64,000 nucleotides of DNA. It comes from Chitinophaga sp. sic0106 (lineage in GTDB: Bacteria > Bacteroidota > Bacteroidia > Chitinophagales > Chitinophagaceae). Made by a program: the position numbers and the translations under genes. This document shows positions 34,649 to 43,302 of the stretch, piece after piece. Below the pieces are notes generated by a model. That model did not search any database. It was not told where the DNA came from and saw nothing but the letters and a program-made list of their open reading frames with translations. Location: contig NZ_JAHUWJ010000016.1 of NCBI RefSeq assembly GCF_019219075.1, forward strand, positions 1 through 64,000, written 5' to 3'. Positions within the stretch are counted from its first letter, which is position 1. Each line of letters starts with the position of its first letter.

Positions 34649-35842
34649 ATGAGTAAGTTTTCCGATCATAACTTCAATGGCGAAAAAGCCTTGATCCGCG
34701 TAGATTTCAACGTACCGTTGAACGATAAATTCGAAATCACCGACGATACTCGTATGCGTGCGGCCGTACCAACCATCAGGAAAGTACTCAAAGATGGTGG
34801 CGCCGTTATCCTGATGTCGCACCTCGGCCGCCCAAAAGACGGTCCTACCGATAAATACTCTTTAAGACACCTCGTATACCACCTCATCACCCTCCTGGAT
34901 GGTGTTACCGTTAAATTCGCCGAAGATTGCGTAGGCCCGGTGGCAGAAGAAGCCGCTGCTAACCTGCAAATGGGCGAAGTGCTCCTCCTCGAAAACCTCC
35001 GATTCCACAAAGCAGAAGAAAAAGGTGACCAGGATTTTGCACAGCAACTCGCTAAACTGGGTAACGTATACGTAAACGATGCCTTCGGTACCGCACACCG
35101 CGCACACGCCTCCACAGCCGTGATCGCTCAGTACTTCCCTGCTGAAAACAGAATGTTCGGCTACCTGATGGAAGCAGAAGTTTCCAACGCAGAAAAAGTA
35201 CTGAACAGCGCAGAACGTCCATTCACAGCCATCCTCGGTGGCGCTAAAGTTTCTGATAAAATCCTCATCATCGAAACGCTGATGGAACGCGCCGATAACA
35301 TCATCATCGGTGGTGGTATGGCCTTCACCTTCCTCAAAGCTCAAGGCAAAGAAATCGGTAACTCCCTCGTGGAAAACGATAAACTCGATCTCGCTAACGA
35401 CCTGCTGGAAAAAGCAAAAGCGAACGGCGTACAGCTCCTCCTGCCGCTGGACTCCGTTGCTGCTGATAAATTTGCCGCAGATGCTGCCACGCAGATCGTT
35501 TCCAACGATAACATCCCTGCCGGATGGATGGGCCTCGATGTAGGACCTAAATCCATAGCACTCTTCAGTCAAACCATCGCCGCCTCTAAAACTATCCTCT
35601 GGAATGGTCCTATGGGCGTGTTTGAAATGGCAGCCTTCCAGGGTGGTACCAAAGGGGTAGCAGAAGCTATCGTAGCCGCTACCGCTAATGGTTCCTTCTC
35701 CCTCGTAGGTGGTGGCGACAGCGTTGCTGCCGTAAATCAGTTCGGCTTCGCTGATAAAGTAAGCTATGTATCTACCGGTGGTGGCGCTATGCTCGAGTTC
35801 TTCGAAGGCAAAGTATTGCCTGGCATCGCTGCTATTCAGTAA
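34649..35842 (+). CDS. pgk: Phosphoglycerate kinase
   Basis: Transfers phosphate from 1,3-bisphosphoglycerate to ADP in glycolysis. The 397-residue length is standard. Motifs: ALIRVDFNVPLN (substrate arginine), SHLGRPKDGP, LLENLRFHKAEEKGD, NDAFGTAHRAHAST, LGGAKVSDKI, and the nucleotide site GPMGVFEMAAFQGGTK and GGGDSVAAV. Follows gap in the same direction, separated by two hairpins. A long terminator follows. Confidence 0.97.
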   Translation: MSKFSDHNFNGEKALIRVDFNVPLNDKFEITDDTRMRAAVPTIRKVLKDGGAVILMSHLGRPKDGPTDKYSLRHLVYHLITLLDGVTVKFAEDCVGPVAEEAAANLQMGEVLLLENLRFHKAEEKGDQDFAQQLAKLGNVYVNDAFGTAHRAHASTAVIAQYFPAENRMFGYLMEAEVSNAEKVLNSAERPFTAILGGAKVSDKILIIETLMERADNIIIGGGMAFTFLKAQGKEIGNSLVENDKLDLANDLLEKAKANGVQLLLPLDSVAADKFAADAATQIVSNDNIPAGWMGLDVGPKSIALFSQTIAASKTILWNGPMGVFEMAAFQGGTKGVAEAIVAATANGSFSLVGGGDSVAAVNQFGFADKVSYVSTGGGAMLEFFEGKVLPGIAAIQ

Positions 35843-35861
35843 CAAAAACTATTGATGTATA

Positions 35862-35902
35862 CAACGGGCGGATAGCGACCTTCGGTCGCCATCCGCCCGT
35901 TG
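35862..35902 (+). terminator. Long terminator hairpin after pgk
   Basis: A 19-bp stem with a single A/C mismatch (35862-35880 with 35884-35902) and a TTC loop, 19 bases after the pgk stop. No long U run follows, but the stem is very stable. Confidence 0.8.
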
Positions 35903-35956
35903 CGGTTTACAGCCGTGTACAGAAAATTGAGTATCTTTTCGGCATACATTAACTTT

Positions 35957-37375
35957 ATGAATAAACGCTTCATCTGGTATCCCGTTATCATAGGGATATT
36001 TGGCGCAATCATCTGGTTTATCCTTCATAAAGGTCAGGAACTACCCGTAAAACAGACCGTTATTGAGCATACCATCAGTACCACCGCCCCATTGACCCAA
36101 TCCGGTACCTGGATTAAATACCTCGACAATTTCAAGCATCCTCTGAGCTTATTACTGCTGCAAATCGTGGTTATTATGCTGGTAGCGCGACTCTTTGGCA
36201 AACTCGCCAACCTCGTACGCCAGCCATCAGTAGTAGGAGAAATTATTGCAGGTGTACTGCTCGGCCCTTCCCTCCTGGGCTGGCTCGCCCCTTCTTTCTC
36301 CATGTTTCTCTTTCCCGCAGAATCCATGAAAAGCCTACAGTTCCTTAGCCAGATTGGCTTAGCGTTCTTCATGTTTATTGTAGGTATGGAGCTGGACATG
36401 AGCAAAGTGCGCAATAAAGCACATGATGCCGTCATGATCAGTCATGCCAGTATCGTTGTCCCCTTTGCGCTGGGCGTAGGACTGGCCTATTTTATATTTG
36501 AATCATTTGCCCCTGCCAACGTAAGCTTTCTTGCATTCGCGCTGTTTATGGGCATTGCAATGAGCATAACGGCCTTTCCGGTACTGGCCAGGATTGTGCA
36601 GGAGCGAAAACTGACCGGCACACCTTTAGGCACACTCGCCATTACCTGCGCAGCAGCTGACGACATTACCGCCTGGTGCATACTGGCAGTAGTGGTGGCC
36701 ATCGCCAAAGCATCCGGCCTGGCATCAGCCGCCATCACCATCGCTTTAGCACTGGTGTTTGTGGTGGTGATGATCATGCTGGTACGCCCGTGGTTAAATA
36801 AAATATTGCAACGTCACCTGGATAGTGGCAACGAAAAAGTAGCCGCCAGCTACGTATTTCTCACCTTGCTGATATCCGCCTGGGTGGCCGAAGTCATAGG
36901 TATTCACGCTTTATTCGGCGCTTTCCTGGCCGGCGCAGTAATGCCGGTGCAGGACACTGTCAGGAAGCTTTTCACAGACAAACTGGAAGACGTTTCCGTG
37001 ATGGTACTCCTGCCCATCTTCTTTGCCTTCACCGGTTTACGCACGCAAATCGGCCTGCTTTCCCAGGGGCATCTCTGGGCAGCCTTCGGTTTGATCATGC
37101 TGGTTGCTGTAGGTGGAAAATTTGGTGGCAGTGCCATTACCGCCCGCCTGATGGGGCAAACATGGAGGCAGTCGCTCTCCATTGGCGCATTGATGAATAC
37201 ACGCGGATTAATGGAATTAATTGTGCTCAATATCGGGTACGACCTGGGGATCTTATCGCCTGAAATCTTCGCGATGCTGGTATTGATGGCGCTTGCCACC
37301 ACATTCATGACCGGACCGTTGCTGGATCTTGTGGATTTGTCAGCAAGGAAGGCGCATAACACCATCACTGCTTAG
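35957..37375 (+). CDS. CPA2 family cation:proton antiporter
   Basis: A 472-residue inner-membrane protein of the monovalent cation:proton antiporter-2 (Kef/NhaP-like) type. After an N-terminal helix (about 6-24) and a short periplasmic loop come about twelve membrane helices. Family landmarks: LVRQPSVVGEIIAGVLLGPS, LAFFMFIVGMELDM, MSITAFPVLARIVQE, and the ion-site AADDITAWCILA with paired aspartates. No cytosolic TrkA-N domain is present. The ATG at 35957 (MNKRFIWYP) is preferred to one at 35900, which lies inside the pgk terminator. The exact ion (Na or K) is unknown. Confidence 0.92.
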   Translation: MNKRFIWYPVIIGIFGAIIWFILHKGQELPVKQTVIEHTISTTAPLTQSGTWIKYLDNFKHPLSLLLLQIVVIMLVARLFGKLANLVRQPSVVGEIIAGVLLGPSLLGWLAPSFSMFLFPAESMKSLQFLSQIGLAFFMFIVGMELDMSKVRNKAHDAVMISHASIVVPFALGVGLAYFIFESFAPANVSFLAFALFMGIAMSITAFPVLARIVQERKLTGTPLGTLAITCAAADDITAWCILAVVVAIAKASGLASAAITIALALVFVVVMIMLVRPWLNKILQRHLDSGNEKVAASYVFLTLLISAWVAEVIGIHALFGAFLAGAVMPVQDTVRKLFTDKLEDVSVMVLLPIFFAFTGLRTQIGLLSQGHLWAAFGLIMLVAVGGKFGGSAITARLMGQTWRQSLSIGALMNTRGLMELIVLNIGYDLGILSPEIFAMLVLMALATTFMTGPLLDLVDLSARKAHNTITA

Positions 37376-37437
37376 TGATCAACTTATAAATTGTAAAGGC
37401 CGGTTGTTGCTACAGCCGGCTTTTTCTTTTGTTTTTA

Positions 37438-37450
37438 GGGAGATGTAAAA
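37438..37450 (+). repeat. Dispersed 13-mer GGGAGATGTAAAA, copy 2
   Basis: Exact copy, preceded by a T-rich terminator tail and followed by CCAGCATGGC, which resembles the flank of the copy at 60572 (GCGGCATGGC). Confidence 0.7.
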
Positions 37451-37519
37451 CCAGCATGGCGATGTTGATTTCCTTTGCCTTGCAAAATGCGGCTGTTCAT
37501 CTCTCCCAAAAAATATTCA

Positions 37520-37532
37520 GGGAGATGTAAAA
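37520..37532 (+). repeat. Dispersed 13-mer GGGAGATGTAAAA, copy 3
   Basis: Exact copy 82 bases after copy 2; a near-inverse CATCTCTCCC lies just upstream (about 37495-37506), so the two can pair. Confidence 0.7.
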
Positions 37533-37704
37533 CATGCGATAGTTTTATCCTTCCTGTTTAGCTCAGACAAACGACTCCCGATAAATCCAGACAGATAACC
37601 TGCGGTTATGCTAATCGCATTCCGCGCCGCGCGCGGCTACTGCTACTTAAATAAAAACGAAAATAATCAAATACCCGCGCTACGCGCGGTTTGGGCAAGC
37701 CATA

Positions 37705-37748
37705 AAAAAGCGAAAGCCGGTTGTAGGAACAACCGGCTTTCGCTTTTT
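37705..37748. terminator. Bidirectional terminator
   Basis: A perfect 15-bp stem (37710-37724 with 37729-37743) with an AGGA loop, flanked by an A run on one side and a T run on the other. It can serve both the antiporter and the lytic transglycosylase gene. Confidence 0.92.
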
Positions 37749-37762
37749 ATATTTTTTAACCC

Positions 37763-39052
37763 TTATGCTTTTTTAGCAGTAGTAGTTTTCTTCTTAGTTG
37801 CAGCAGTTGATTTTTTCTTGCTGTGGTAAACTGCTTTTTTCTTGGTAGCTGCAGATTTAGCTGCAGGCGCTTTTGCAGGTGCTGGCTTAGCTTCTGGCAT
37901 TTTAGCCGGTGCAGGGAATTTTGATTTATCCACACCAACGGCTTTATCGTCCAGGGTCAGTTGCACTGACTCTTTCAGGATTTCTTCTTTTTCTGCCATG
38001 AACTGCTTCATTTTCTCTTTCGGGATACGCAGATCATAAGCATTTACAGGAGAAGACAATGCTTTTGCGAAACCAGGATTCAGACGGTCCAGTGCGGCCA
38101 CTTCCATATCCAGTGATTTAGCGATGGCTTCCAGGCGATATTTACCGGAGATATTCACTTCTACGGTGCTGAAGATTTCGTCTTCTGTGAGCGGTCCTCT
38201 GGACATAGCAGCTACAGGGGCTACATTATCAGCAGTATTGGTTACTACCGCACTGTTTTCATCCAGGCTTACACCGAAGAAGTTATTGAATCGGTCGAGG
38301 ATGTAACCGGTAGCGATAAATTTATACACGTGATTGCGGGATTCGGCAGGCAGGAAATATTGCATGCCCCAGAAATCCTCACGGCCGCTGGCTTTCATAG
38401 CGCGCTGAACGCCGCCGGCACCACAGTTATAGGCAGCCACTACGAGTAACCAGTCGCCAAACTGATCATACAGTTGGTTAAGGTACTGCGCTGCTGCGAG
38501 GGTAGATTTATAGAAATCTTTACGTTCGTCTACTTTTTTACCTACGCTCAACCCAAAGATGCGTGCGGTACCGGCCATAAACTGCCATGCACCTACGGCA
38601 CCTACTCTGGAGCGTGCGTTGGTATTAAAGCTGGATTCGATTACGGCCAGGTATTTCATTTCTTCAGGGATACCATGTTCACGGAAGATCTTCTCTACTG
38701 TTGCAAAGTAGGGCTGACCTCTTTCGATCATGATTTGAAGATGCTGGCTGTAACGGGTGGCATAGTTATTCACATAACCGGCTACCAGGTTATTATTGAT
38801 CTGTTCATAAACTTTCGCGCTACGAACAGTATTAGGCAGGCTTTGGGCTGCCTTTTTTACCGCAAGGGAGGTAGGAGATGCATGAACGAGGGTATCCTTA
38901 GGTAATTTAACTTTTACCTTTGGTGTGTTCAATCCACTAGTGTCGGCCGCCACATTCGCGAAGCCGATCTCTTTAGGTATGCCGTTGCTACCCGCTTTCA
39001 CTTTTCCTAAACTCAATGCTGGCAACAGCGTAAGTAAAAAGATTTTTCTCAT
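37763..39052 (-). CDS. MltD-like lytic transglycosylase with basic tail
   Basis: A 429-residue exported enzyme that cleaves peptidoglycan glycan strands. Signal peptide at 1-20. The SLT domain covers about 100-260, with the catalytic glutamate in AVIESSFNTNARSRVGAVGA and supporting motifs GAWQFMAGTA and AAYNCGAGGVQRAM. A LysM-like segment lies at about 290-350 (KYRLEAIAKSLDMEVAALDR). The last 60 residues form an alanine/lysine-rich tail (KSAATKKKAVYHSKKKSTAA) like a histone H1 tail, unusual for this family. It lies 10 bases downstream of gatA and probably shares its transcript. Confidence 0.92.
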   Translation of the reverse strand: MRKIFLLTLLPALSLGKVKAGSNGIPKEIGFANVAADTSGLNTPKVKVKLPKDTLVHASPTSLAVKKAAQSLPNTVRSAKVYEQINNNLVAGYVNNYATRYSQHLQIMIERGQPYFATVEKIFREHGIPEEMKYLAVIESSFNTNARSRVGAVGAWQFMAGTARIFGLSVGKKVDERKDFYKSTLAAAQYLNQLYDQFGDWLLVVAAYNCGAGGVQRAMKASGREDFWGMQYFLPAESRNHVYKFIATGYILDRFNNFFGVSLDENSAVVTNTADNVAPVAAMSRGPLTEDEIFSTVEVNISGKYRLEAIAKSLDMEVAALDRLNPGFAKALSSPVNAYDLRIPKEKMKQFMAEKEEILKESVQLTLDDKAVGVDKSKFPAPAKMPEAKPAPAKAPAAKSAATKKKAVYHSKKKSTAATKKKTTTAKKA

Positions 39053-39062
39053 ACAATTTATT

Positions 39063-40508
39063 TTAAACAGTCGCTACCTGTTTGCTATCCATCAATTGAT
39101 GGGCAATGCTTAACAGGTTCGCCTCGTCAAACTTCTTTGTAATGATCTGTACACCAAATGGCATCCCGTTCGAATGCTTTCTCATGGGGACGGATATAGC
39201 CGGAACCCCTACCAAATTCGCTAAGACCGTATAAATGTCGGCAAGGTACATAGCTATAGGGTCATCTGTTTTTTCCCCTAATTTAAATGCCGTTGAAGGC
39301 ACAGTTGGCATTAATATGGCGTCGTACTGATCTAAAATTTCGTTCAATTTGTCAGCTACTATACGTCTAACTTGCTGAGCTTTAGTGTAGTAGGCATCAT
39401 AATAGCCTGAGCTCAACACAAAAGTCCCCAGTAAGATACGCCTTTTTACCTCTTTCCCAAACCCTTCTGATCTACTTTTTTTGTAAAAATCGGTCAAATC
39501 GAGGTTTTTCTGCTCCGTTCTGTGGCCATATTTCACACCATCGTAACGGGAGAGGTTGCTGGATGCTTCGGCAGTTGTGAGCACATAGTAGGCTGGCACA
39601 ATATAGTCGATATAGTCAAATCCGCTACCGGAAACCGTATGACCGTTGTCTACCAGATTTTCAAAGAAATCTATATAAGCATCTTTCATTTCGGGATCGA
39701 GGCCGTCGTGATACAATGCATCCCTTAAATACGCGAATTTGTAGGATTTATTGTGTGACAGACCAGATTGGTAATCAGGCACTTCCTTTTGGGAGGCGGT
39801 GCTATCGAACTCATCTGGTCCGGCGATGACCTGTAGAACTGCGGCCACATCGGCAATATCCTTGCCAAAAATCCCGATTTGGTCAAAAGATGACGCGTAG
39901 GCGATTAAGCCATATCGGGAGATCCGGCCGTAAGTAGGTTTAAGGCCTACAATACCGCAGAAATCCGCCGGTTGCCTTACGGAACCGCCGGTATCGCTAC
40001 CCAGGCTTACCTGGCAGAGATCGGCCTGTACGGCTACTGCGGAGCCTCCGGATGATCCACCCGGTACGCGGGAAGTATCCAGCGCATTCAGGGTAGGTCC
40101 GTAAGCGGAGTTTTCGTTGGTGGACCCCATCGCAAACTCGTCGCAGTTCAGATTGCCTATAATAATAGCATCTGCCTCCAGCAGTCGCTCAACCGCTGTG
40201 GCAGAATATAATGAATTAAACCCTTCCAGTATACGGGAAGCGGCACTTACATTATGACCTTTATAGCAGATAACATCTTTAATACCTACCACTACTCCTG
40301 CCAGGGACCCTACGGGCTGACCGCCTTGTATGCGGGCATCCAGTTCACGGGCTTTCTCCAGGGCTTCCTCCTCATACACCTCCAGAAAGGCATTTAAATG
40401 TTTTAGCTCCTGGATACGGTTGAGATAATAGCGTACCTTATCCGTACAGGTTATGCTGCCGGCGTATAATGCTTTGTGAAAAGTATTAATACTGCTGAAT
40501 TCAGACAA
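39063..40508 (-). CDS. gatA: Asp-tRNA(Asn)/Glu-tRNA(Gln) amidotransferase subunit A
   Basis: Glutaminase subunit of GatCAB, which converts mischarged Glu-tRNA(Gln) or Asp-tRNA(Asn) to the correct amide form. The 481-residue protein has the amidase triad: K77 (VGIKDVI), cis-Ser S152 (GGSSGGSAVAV) and nucleophile S176 (GSDTGGSVRQPA). The motif TYGRISRYGLIAYASSFDQI, typical of GatA, supports this over other amidases. gatB and gatC are not adjacent. The downstream gene is the lytic transglycosylase. Confidence 0.95.
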   Translation of the reverse strand: MSEFSSINTFHKALYAGSITCTDKVRYYLNRIQELKHLNAFLEVYEEEALEKARELDARIQGGQPVGSLAGVVVGIKDVICYKGHNVSAASRILEGFNSLYSATAVERLLEADAIIIGNLNCDEFAMGSTNENSAYGPTLNALDTSRVPGGSSGGSAVAVQADLCQVSLGSDTGGSVRQPADFCGIVGLKPTYGRISRYGLIAYASSFDQIGIFGKDIADVAAVLQVIAGPDEFDSTASQKEVPDYQSGLSHNKSYKFAYLRDALYHDGLDPEMKDAYIDFFENLVDNGHTVSGSGFDYIDYIVPAYYVLTTAEASSNLSRYDGVKYGHRTEQKNLDLTDFYKKSRSEGFGKEVKRRILLGTFVLSSGYYDAYYTKAQQVRRIVADKLNEILDQYDAILMPTVPSTAFKLGEKTDDPIAMYLADIYTVLANLVGVPAISVPMRKHSNGMPFGVQIITKKFDEANLLSIAHQLMDSKQVATV

Positions 40509-40567
40509 TGCTAAACCAGTTAAAATGAAAATATGAAAATACGAATCGTAACGTGATACCCCTGCTA

Positions 40568-40825
40568 TTAAGCGTTAGGGGTAGTATCTGTAGTAGAAGA
40601 CTGAGTAGCAGTGGCTGGTTTATCTTTCATACCCTCCTCAATTTCCTGGCGCACGTTGTTTTTGGCGTCGTTGAACTCGCGGATACCTTTACCCAGGCCG
40701 CGCATCAGTTCAGGAATTTTTTTACCGCCAAACAGCAGTAAAACTACAATCGCGATCAGCAGCAGTTCAGAACCACCTACATCGGAAAGAAATAAAAAAG
40801 TCGATTTAGCGAAAACAGCAGTCAT
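40568..40825 (-). CDS. tatA: Twin-arginine translocase subunit TatA/E
   Basis: An 85-residue protein with the TatA plan: one N-terminal membrane helix (about 18-35, ELLLIAIVVLLLFGGKKIPE), the FGGKKIPELMRGLGKGIREF hinge and amphipathic helix, then a polar tail. TatA forms the pore for export of folded proteins. tatC is not adjacent. It is expressed from its own promoter (40854) and lies between gatA and rplS. Confidence 0.95.
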   Translation of the reverse strand: MTAVFAKSTFLFLSDVGGSELLLIAIVVLLLFGGKKIPELMRGLGKGIREFNDAKNNVRQEIEEGMKDKPATATQSSTTDTTPNA

Positions 40826-40853
40826 CTTCTCAGTTGTTTAATGTTCTAATACA

Positions 40854-40883
40854 CAAAGGTAACTATAAAATCCGCTTTTTCAC
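40854..40883 (-). promoter_or_regulatory. Likely promoter of tatA
   Basis: Minus strand TACCTTTG (40861-40854) is a perfect -7 element. GTG, rather than TTG, stands 19 bases upstream. It is 29 bases from the start codon. Confidence 0.55.
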
Positions 40884-40932
40884 CCGCCAGTGATTGCTGC
40901 CGGTCAGATTTAAGACGATTTTAAGGAAATGA

Positions 40933-40963
40933 AAAAAGCGGAACCTTAACGGTTCCGCTTTTT
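40933..40963 (-). terminator. Terminator of rplS
   Basis: A perfect 13-bp stem (40933-40945 with 40951-40963) with a 5-base loop and A/T runs on both sides, 22 bases after the rplS stop. Confidence 0.93.
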
Positions 40964-40984
40964 ACTAATTTCCCTGTATTTATA

Positions 40985-41332
40985 CTAAACCCTTTTTTCT
41001 TTAATACGGGCTGCTTTACCAGCGCGTTGACGGAGGTAGTACAGTTTCGCTCTTCTTACTTTACCCACCTTGTTTAACACGATACCATCGATGTTAGGAG
41101 AGTAGAGTGGGAACAACCTTTCTACACCAATACCGTCAGAGATTTTTCTAACAGTGAAAGACGCAGTAAACCCTGTACCCTGGATTTTCACCACATCACC
41201 TTTAAAGGACTGAATCCTTTCTTTATTACCTTCCACGATTTTATAATTGACAGTGACGTTGTCGCCTGCTTTAAACTTCGGGTACTGTTTTTTAGCTGTC
41301 AGTTGTTCGTGAACAAACGAAATTGCGTTCAT
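40985..41332 (-). CDS. rplS: 50S ribosomal protein L19
   Basis: A 115-residue ribosomal protein at the 30S-50S interface. Conserved L19 features: FKAGDNVTVNYKIVEGNKER, FKGDVVKIQGTGFTASFTVR and GVERLFPLYSPNIDGI, ending KRV. It is the last of rpsP-rimM-trmD-rplS but has its own promoter (41355-41386) in the 118-base gap after trmD. Confidence 0.97.
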   Translation of the reverse strand: MNAISFVHEQLTAKKQYPKFKAGDNVTVNYKIVEGNKERIQSFKGDVVKIQGTGFTASFTVRKISDGIGVERLFPLYSPNIDGIVLNKVGKVRRAKLYYLRQRAGKAARIKEKRV

Positions 41333-41354
41333 CTTTCAAATATTTATGGGAGTG

Positions 41355-41386
41355 CAAAAGTAAGTCAAGAAATAGCATTTACCAAA
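41355..41386 (-). promoter_or_regulatory. Promoter of rplS
   Basis: Minus strand TTTG (41386-41383), 20-base spacer, TACTTTTG (41362-41355), 23 bases before the start codon. Confidence 0.78.
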
Positions 41387-41450
41387 TTAATGCAGTAATA
41401 ATTCTCCAAAAATCTCAAAATACCTTCTGACTAATATCTAATCTATTAAT

Positions 41451-42122
41451 TTACAATAAGTCCGGACGTCTGGCCTGGGTTCTTTCGATTGCCTGCTGAT
41501 GCCGCCAGTCTTCGATTTTACGGTGGTCACCACTCAGGAGCACCTCGGGCACTTTCCAGCCTCTGAATTCGTCCGGGCGGGTATATACCGGCGGAGCGAG
41601 GAGATTGTCCTGAAATGAGTCGAATAATGCGCTTGTTTCATCATTGAGTACGCCTGGGAGGAGTCGCCCGATGGCATCCACTAATACTGCGGCGCCAAGT
41701 TCTCCGCCCGACAGCACGTAATCGCCGATGGAGATTTCTTTGGTAATAAAGTGATCGCGGATACGCTGATCGATGCCTTTATAGTGTCCGCAGAGGATCA
41801 TCAGGTTCCCTTTCATGGAAAGCTGGTTGGCCATTTTCTGGTTCAGCGTTTCACCGTCGGGGGTCATATAGATGATTTCATCGTAGGAAACTTTGGCTTG
41901 CAGTGTTTCGATGCAATTCACGATAGGTTCCAGCATCATCACCATTCCTGCTCCTCCTCCAAACGGATAGTCATCTACCTGCTGGTGTTTCAGGGAGGAA
42001 TACTCCCTCAGGTGGTGCAGGTGTACTTCCAGCAGCCCTTTGGACTGTGCGCGCTTCATAATACTGTGGGAAAGCGGACTTTCCAGCAGTTCAGGAAGCA
42101 CGGATATTATATCAATACGCAT
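41451..42122 (-). CDS. trmD: tRNA (guanine(37)-N1)-methyltransferase
   Basis: Methylates G37 of tRNAs that read CNN codons, preventing frameshifts. The 223-residue protein is a SPOUT methyltransferase: DDYPFGGGAGMVMMLEPI, YMTPDGETLNQ, CGHYKGIDQR and the SAM-binding SIGDYVLSGGELGA. It lies 27 bases after rimM in the conserved ribosomal operon. Confidence 0.96.
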   Translation of the reverse strand: MRIDIISVLPELLESPLSHSIMKRAQSKGLLEVHLHHLREYSSLKHQQVDDYPFGGGAGMVMMLEPIVNCIETLQAKVSYDEIIYMTPDGETLNQKMANQLSMKGNLMILCGHYKGIDQRIRDHFITKEISIGDYVLSGGELGAAVLVDAIGRLLPGVLNDETSALFDSFQDNLLAPPVYTRPDEFRGWKVPEVLLSGDHRKIEDWRHQQAIERTQARRPDLL

Positions 42123-42149
42123 AATGCCGGTTTGTTAATTGGTTCATTC

Positions 42150-42671
42150 TCAGCCGGTGTAAAGTTCTACCAATCCTTCCGGAAGGTCTACATGTACAAT
42201 CTGGCTCTTTTTATCCATTTTTACGAGTGACTGGTCGTTGATGGGCAGCAGGGCTTCTTTTCCCTTTATCTGCACTTTAACCAGCACCTGCATGGGCATT
42301 TCAATTACTTCCTCTACCACGCCGAGGGTGCCATGGTGGGCATCTTCAACGGTGAAGCCCAGCAGGGCCAGTGGTGAGGAGGAGTCTGCCTGCTCCTTGA
42401 AATCGGCTTCCTGGAGGTATATCTGCCCTGGAAGGAGCTTTTGTGCAGCTTCCTTGGAGTCGATCCCTTCCAGTTTCAGGTAGAACTGGTCTACGCCTTT
42501 GGCCTTTACTTCCTTGATAAAGTAAGGAATAAAGCTGTTTTTTCTTTCTTCCAGAAAAACTGCCTCTACTCCTTTCAGGGTGGAGCGTTTGCCGAGACTA
42601 TGTTTTACCAGGATTTCGCCCTGGAGGCCATGTGCCGACACCAGTTTGCCTATACTGAAGTAATTACTCAT
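42150..42671 (-). CDS. rimM: 16S rRNA processing protein RimM
   Basis: A 173-residue 30S maturation factor that binds S19. The start FSIGKLVSAHGLQGEILVKH is the family signature; a C-terminal PRC-barrel domain follows (about 95-170, LLGFTVEDAHHGTLGVVEEV). Between rpsP and this gene lies a perfect 16-bp hairpin (42685-42720), so expression may be lower than that of rpsP. Confidence 0.95.
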   Translation of the reverse strand: MSNYFSIGKLVSAHGLQGEILVKHSLGKRSTLKGVEAVFLEERKNSFIPYFIKEVKAKGVDQFYLKLEGIDSKEAAQKLLPGQIYLQEADFKEQADSSSPLALLGFTVEDAHHGTLGVVEEVIEMPMQVLVKVQIKGKEALLPINDQSLVKMDKKSQIVHVDLPEGLVELYTG

Positions 42672-42684
42672 AATTGGAAATTAA

Positions 42685-42720
42685 AAAAGGAAATATTTGC
42701 GGTTGCAAATATTTCCTTTT
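42685..42720 (-). terminator. Terminator-like hairpin between rpsP and rimM
   Basis: A perfect 16-bp stem (42685-42700 with 42705-42720) with a GGTT loop (plus strand), followed on the minus strand by TTAATTT. It starts 26 bases after the rpsP stop and ends 14 bases before the rimM start. Confidence 0.82.
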
Positions 42721-42745
42721 CAGGTATTTGTAAAACGTTGCCGTT

Positions 42746-43198
42746 TTATGCTTCTGAGCCTTCGCCTTCTGCAGACGGAGCAGCAGGAGTGTCTTCTACT
42801 TTCCTAACGATAGGTGCAGAAACTCTAGCTTTTCTGTGGCTATCGCGGCGAGCAGAAACTTTCTGTTCGTGTTCAGCTTGCCATTGTGCGAACTTTTGGT
42901 AAGCAGTAGGCTCGTCGAACAGGTTCAAAGTAACACCTCTTAAGAGATGTTTCAAATACAATACACCTTTGAAGGAGAGGATTCTTCTTACAGTATCAGT
43001 AGGCTGAGCACCTTTCTGTAACCAACGCAATGCTTTTTCAGTATCGATGTTGATTGAAGCAGGTACAGTCAGTGGATTGTAAGTACCGATTTTCTGGATG
43101 AATTTACCATCTCTTGGAGCGCGAGCGTCAGCTACTACGATGAAGTAGAAAGGTCTTTTCTTCGCGCCATGTCTTTGCAGTCTGATTTTTACTGGCAT
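42746..43198 (-). CDS. rpsP: 30S ribosomal protein S16
   Basis: A 150-residue S16. The conserved start MPVKIRLQRHGAKKRPFYFI and IGTYNPLTVP are intact, with a long charged C-terminal extension (about 85-150) common in Bacteroidota. First gene of rpsP-rimM-trmD-rplS, read from a consensus promoter at 43252-43283. Confidence 0.96.
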   Translation of the reverse strand: MPVKIRLQRHGAKKRPFYFIVVADARAPRDGKFIQKIGTYNPLTVPASINIDTEKALRWLQKGAQPTDTVRRILSFKGVLYLKHLLRGVTLNLFDEPTAYQKFAQWQAEHEQKVSARRDSHRKARVSAPIVRKVEDTPAAPSAEGEGSEA

Positions 43199-43251
43199 AA
43201 ATAAGTCAAGTTATTTTTTGCGAGTTAGGAAATATTGTTTAATTAGGGATG

Positions 43252-43283
43252 CAAATGTAACCTCAACAATTGACATTTACAAA
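43252..43283 (-). promoter_or_regulatory. Promoter of rpsP operon
   Basis: Minus strand TTTG (43283-43280), 20-base spacer, TACATTTG (43259-43252), 53 bases before the rpsP start. Confidence 0.82.
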
Positions 43284-43302
43284 ATTATTTTTCGTCTGAT
43301 TA

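Larger units (their letters stand above)
37376..37762. other. Repeat-rich intergenic region between convergent genes
   Basis: A 387-base non-coding stretch with many inverted repeats. A terminator-like stem (GGCCGG/CCGGC, 37397-37420, with T runs) follows the antiporter. Two copies of the dispersed GGGAGATGTAAAA repeat (37438, 37520) and an inverted relative (CATCTCTCCC near 37495) come next. Then come ATAACC-TGC-GGTTAT (about 37598), CGCG-rich dyads (about 37622 and 37675-37689), and the strong bidirectional terminator at 37705-37748. No coding frame is credible. Confidence 0.7.

Noticed and set aside
34862..35845. Open frame of 327 codons antisense to pgk
   Set aside because: It mirrors the codon bias of pgk; the translation is rich in F, E and H with no family pattern.
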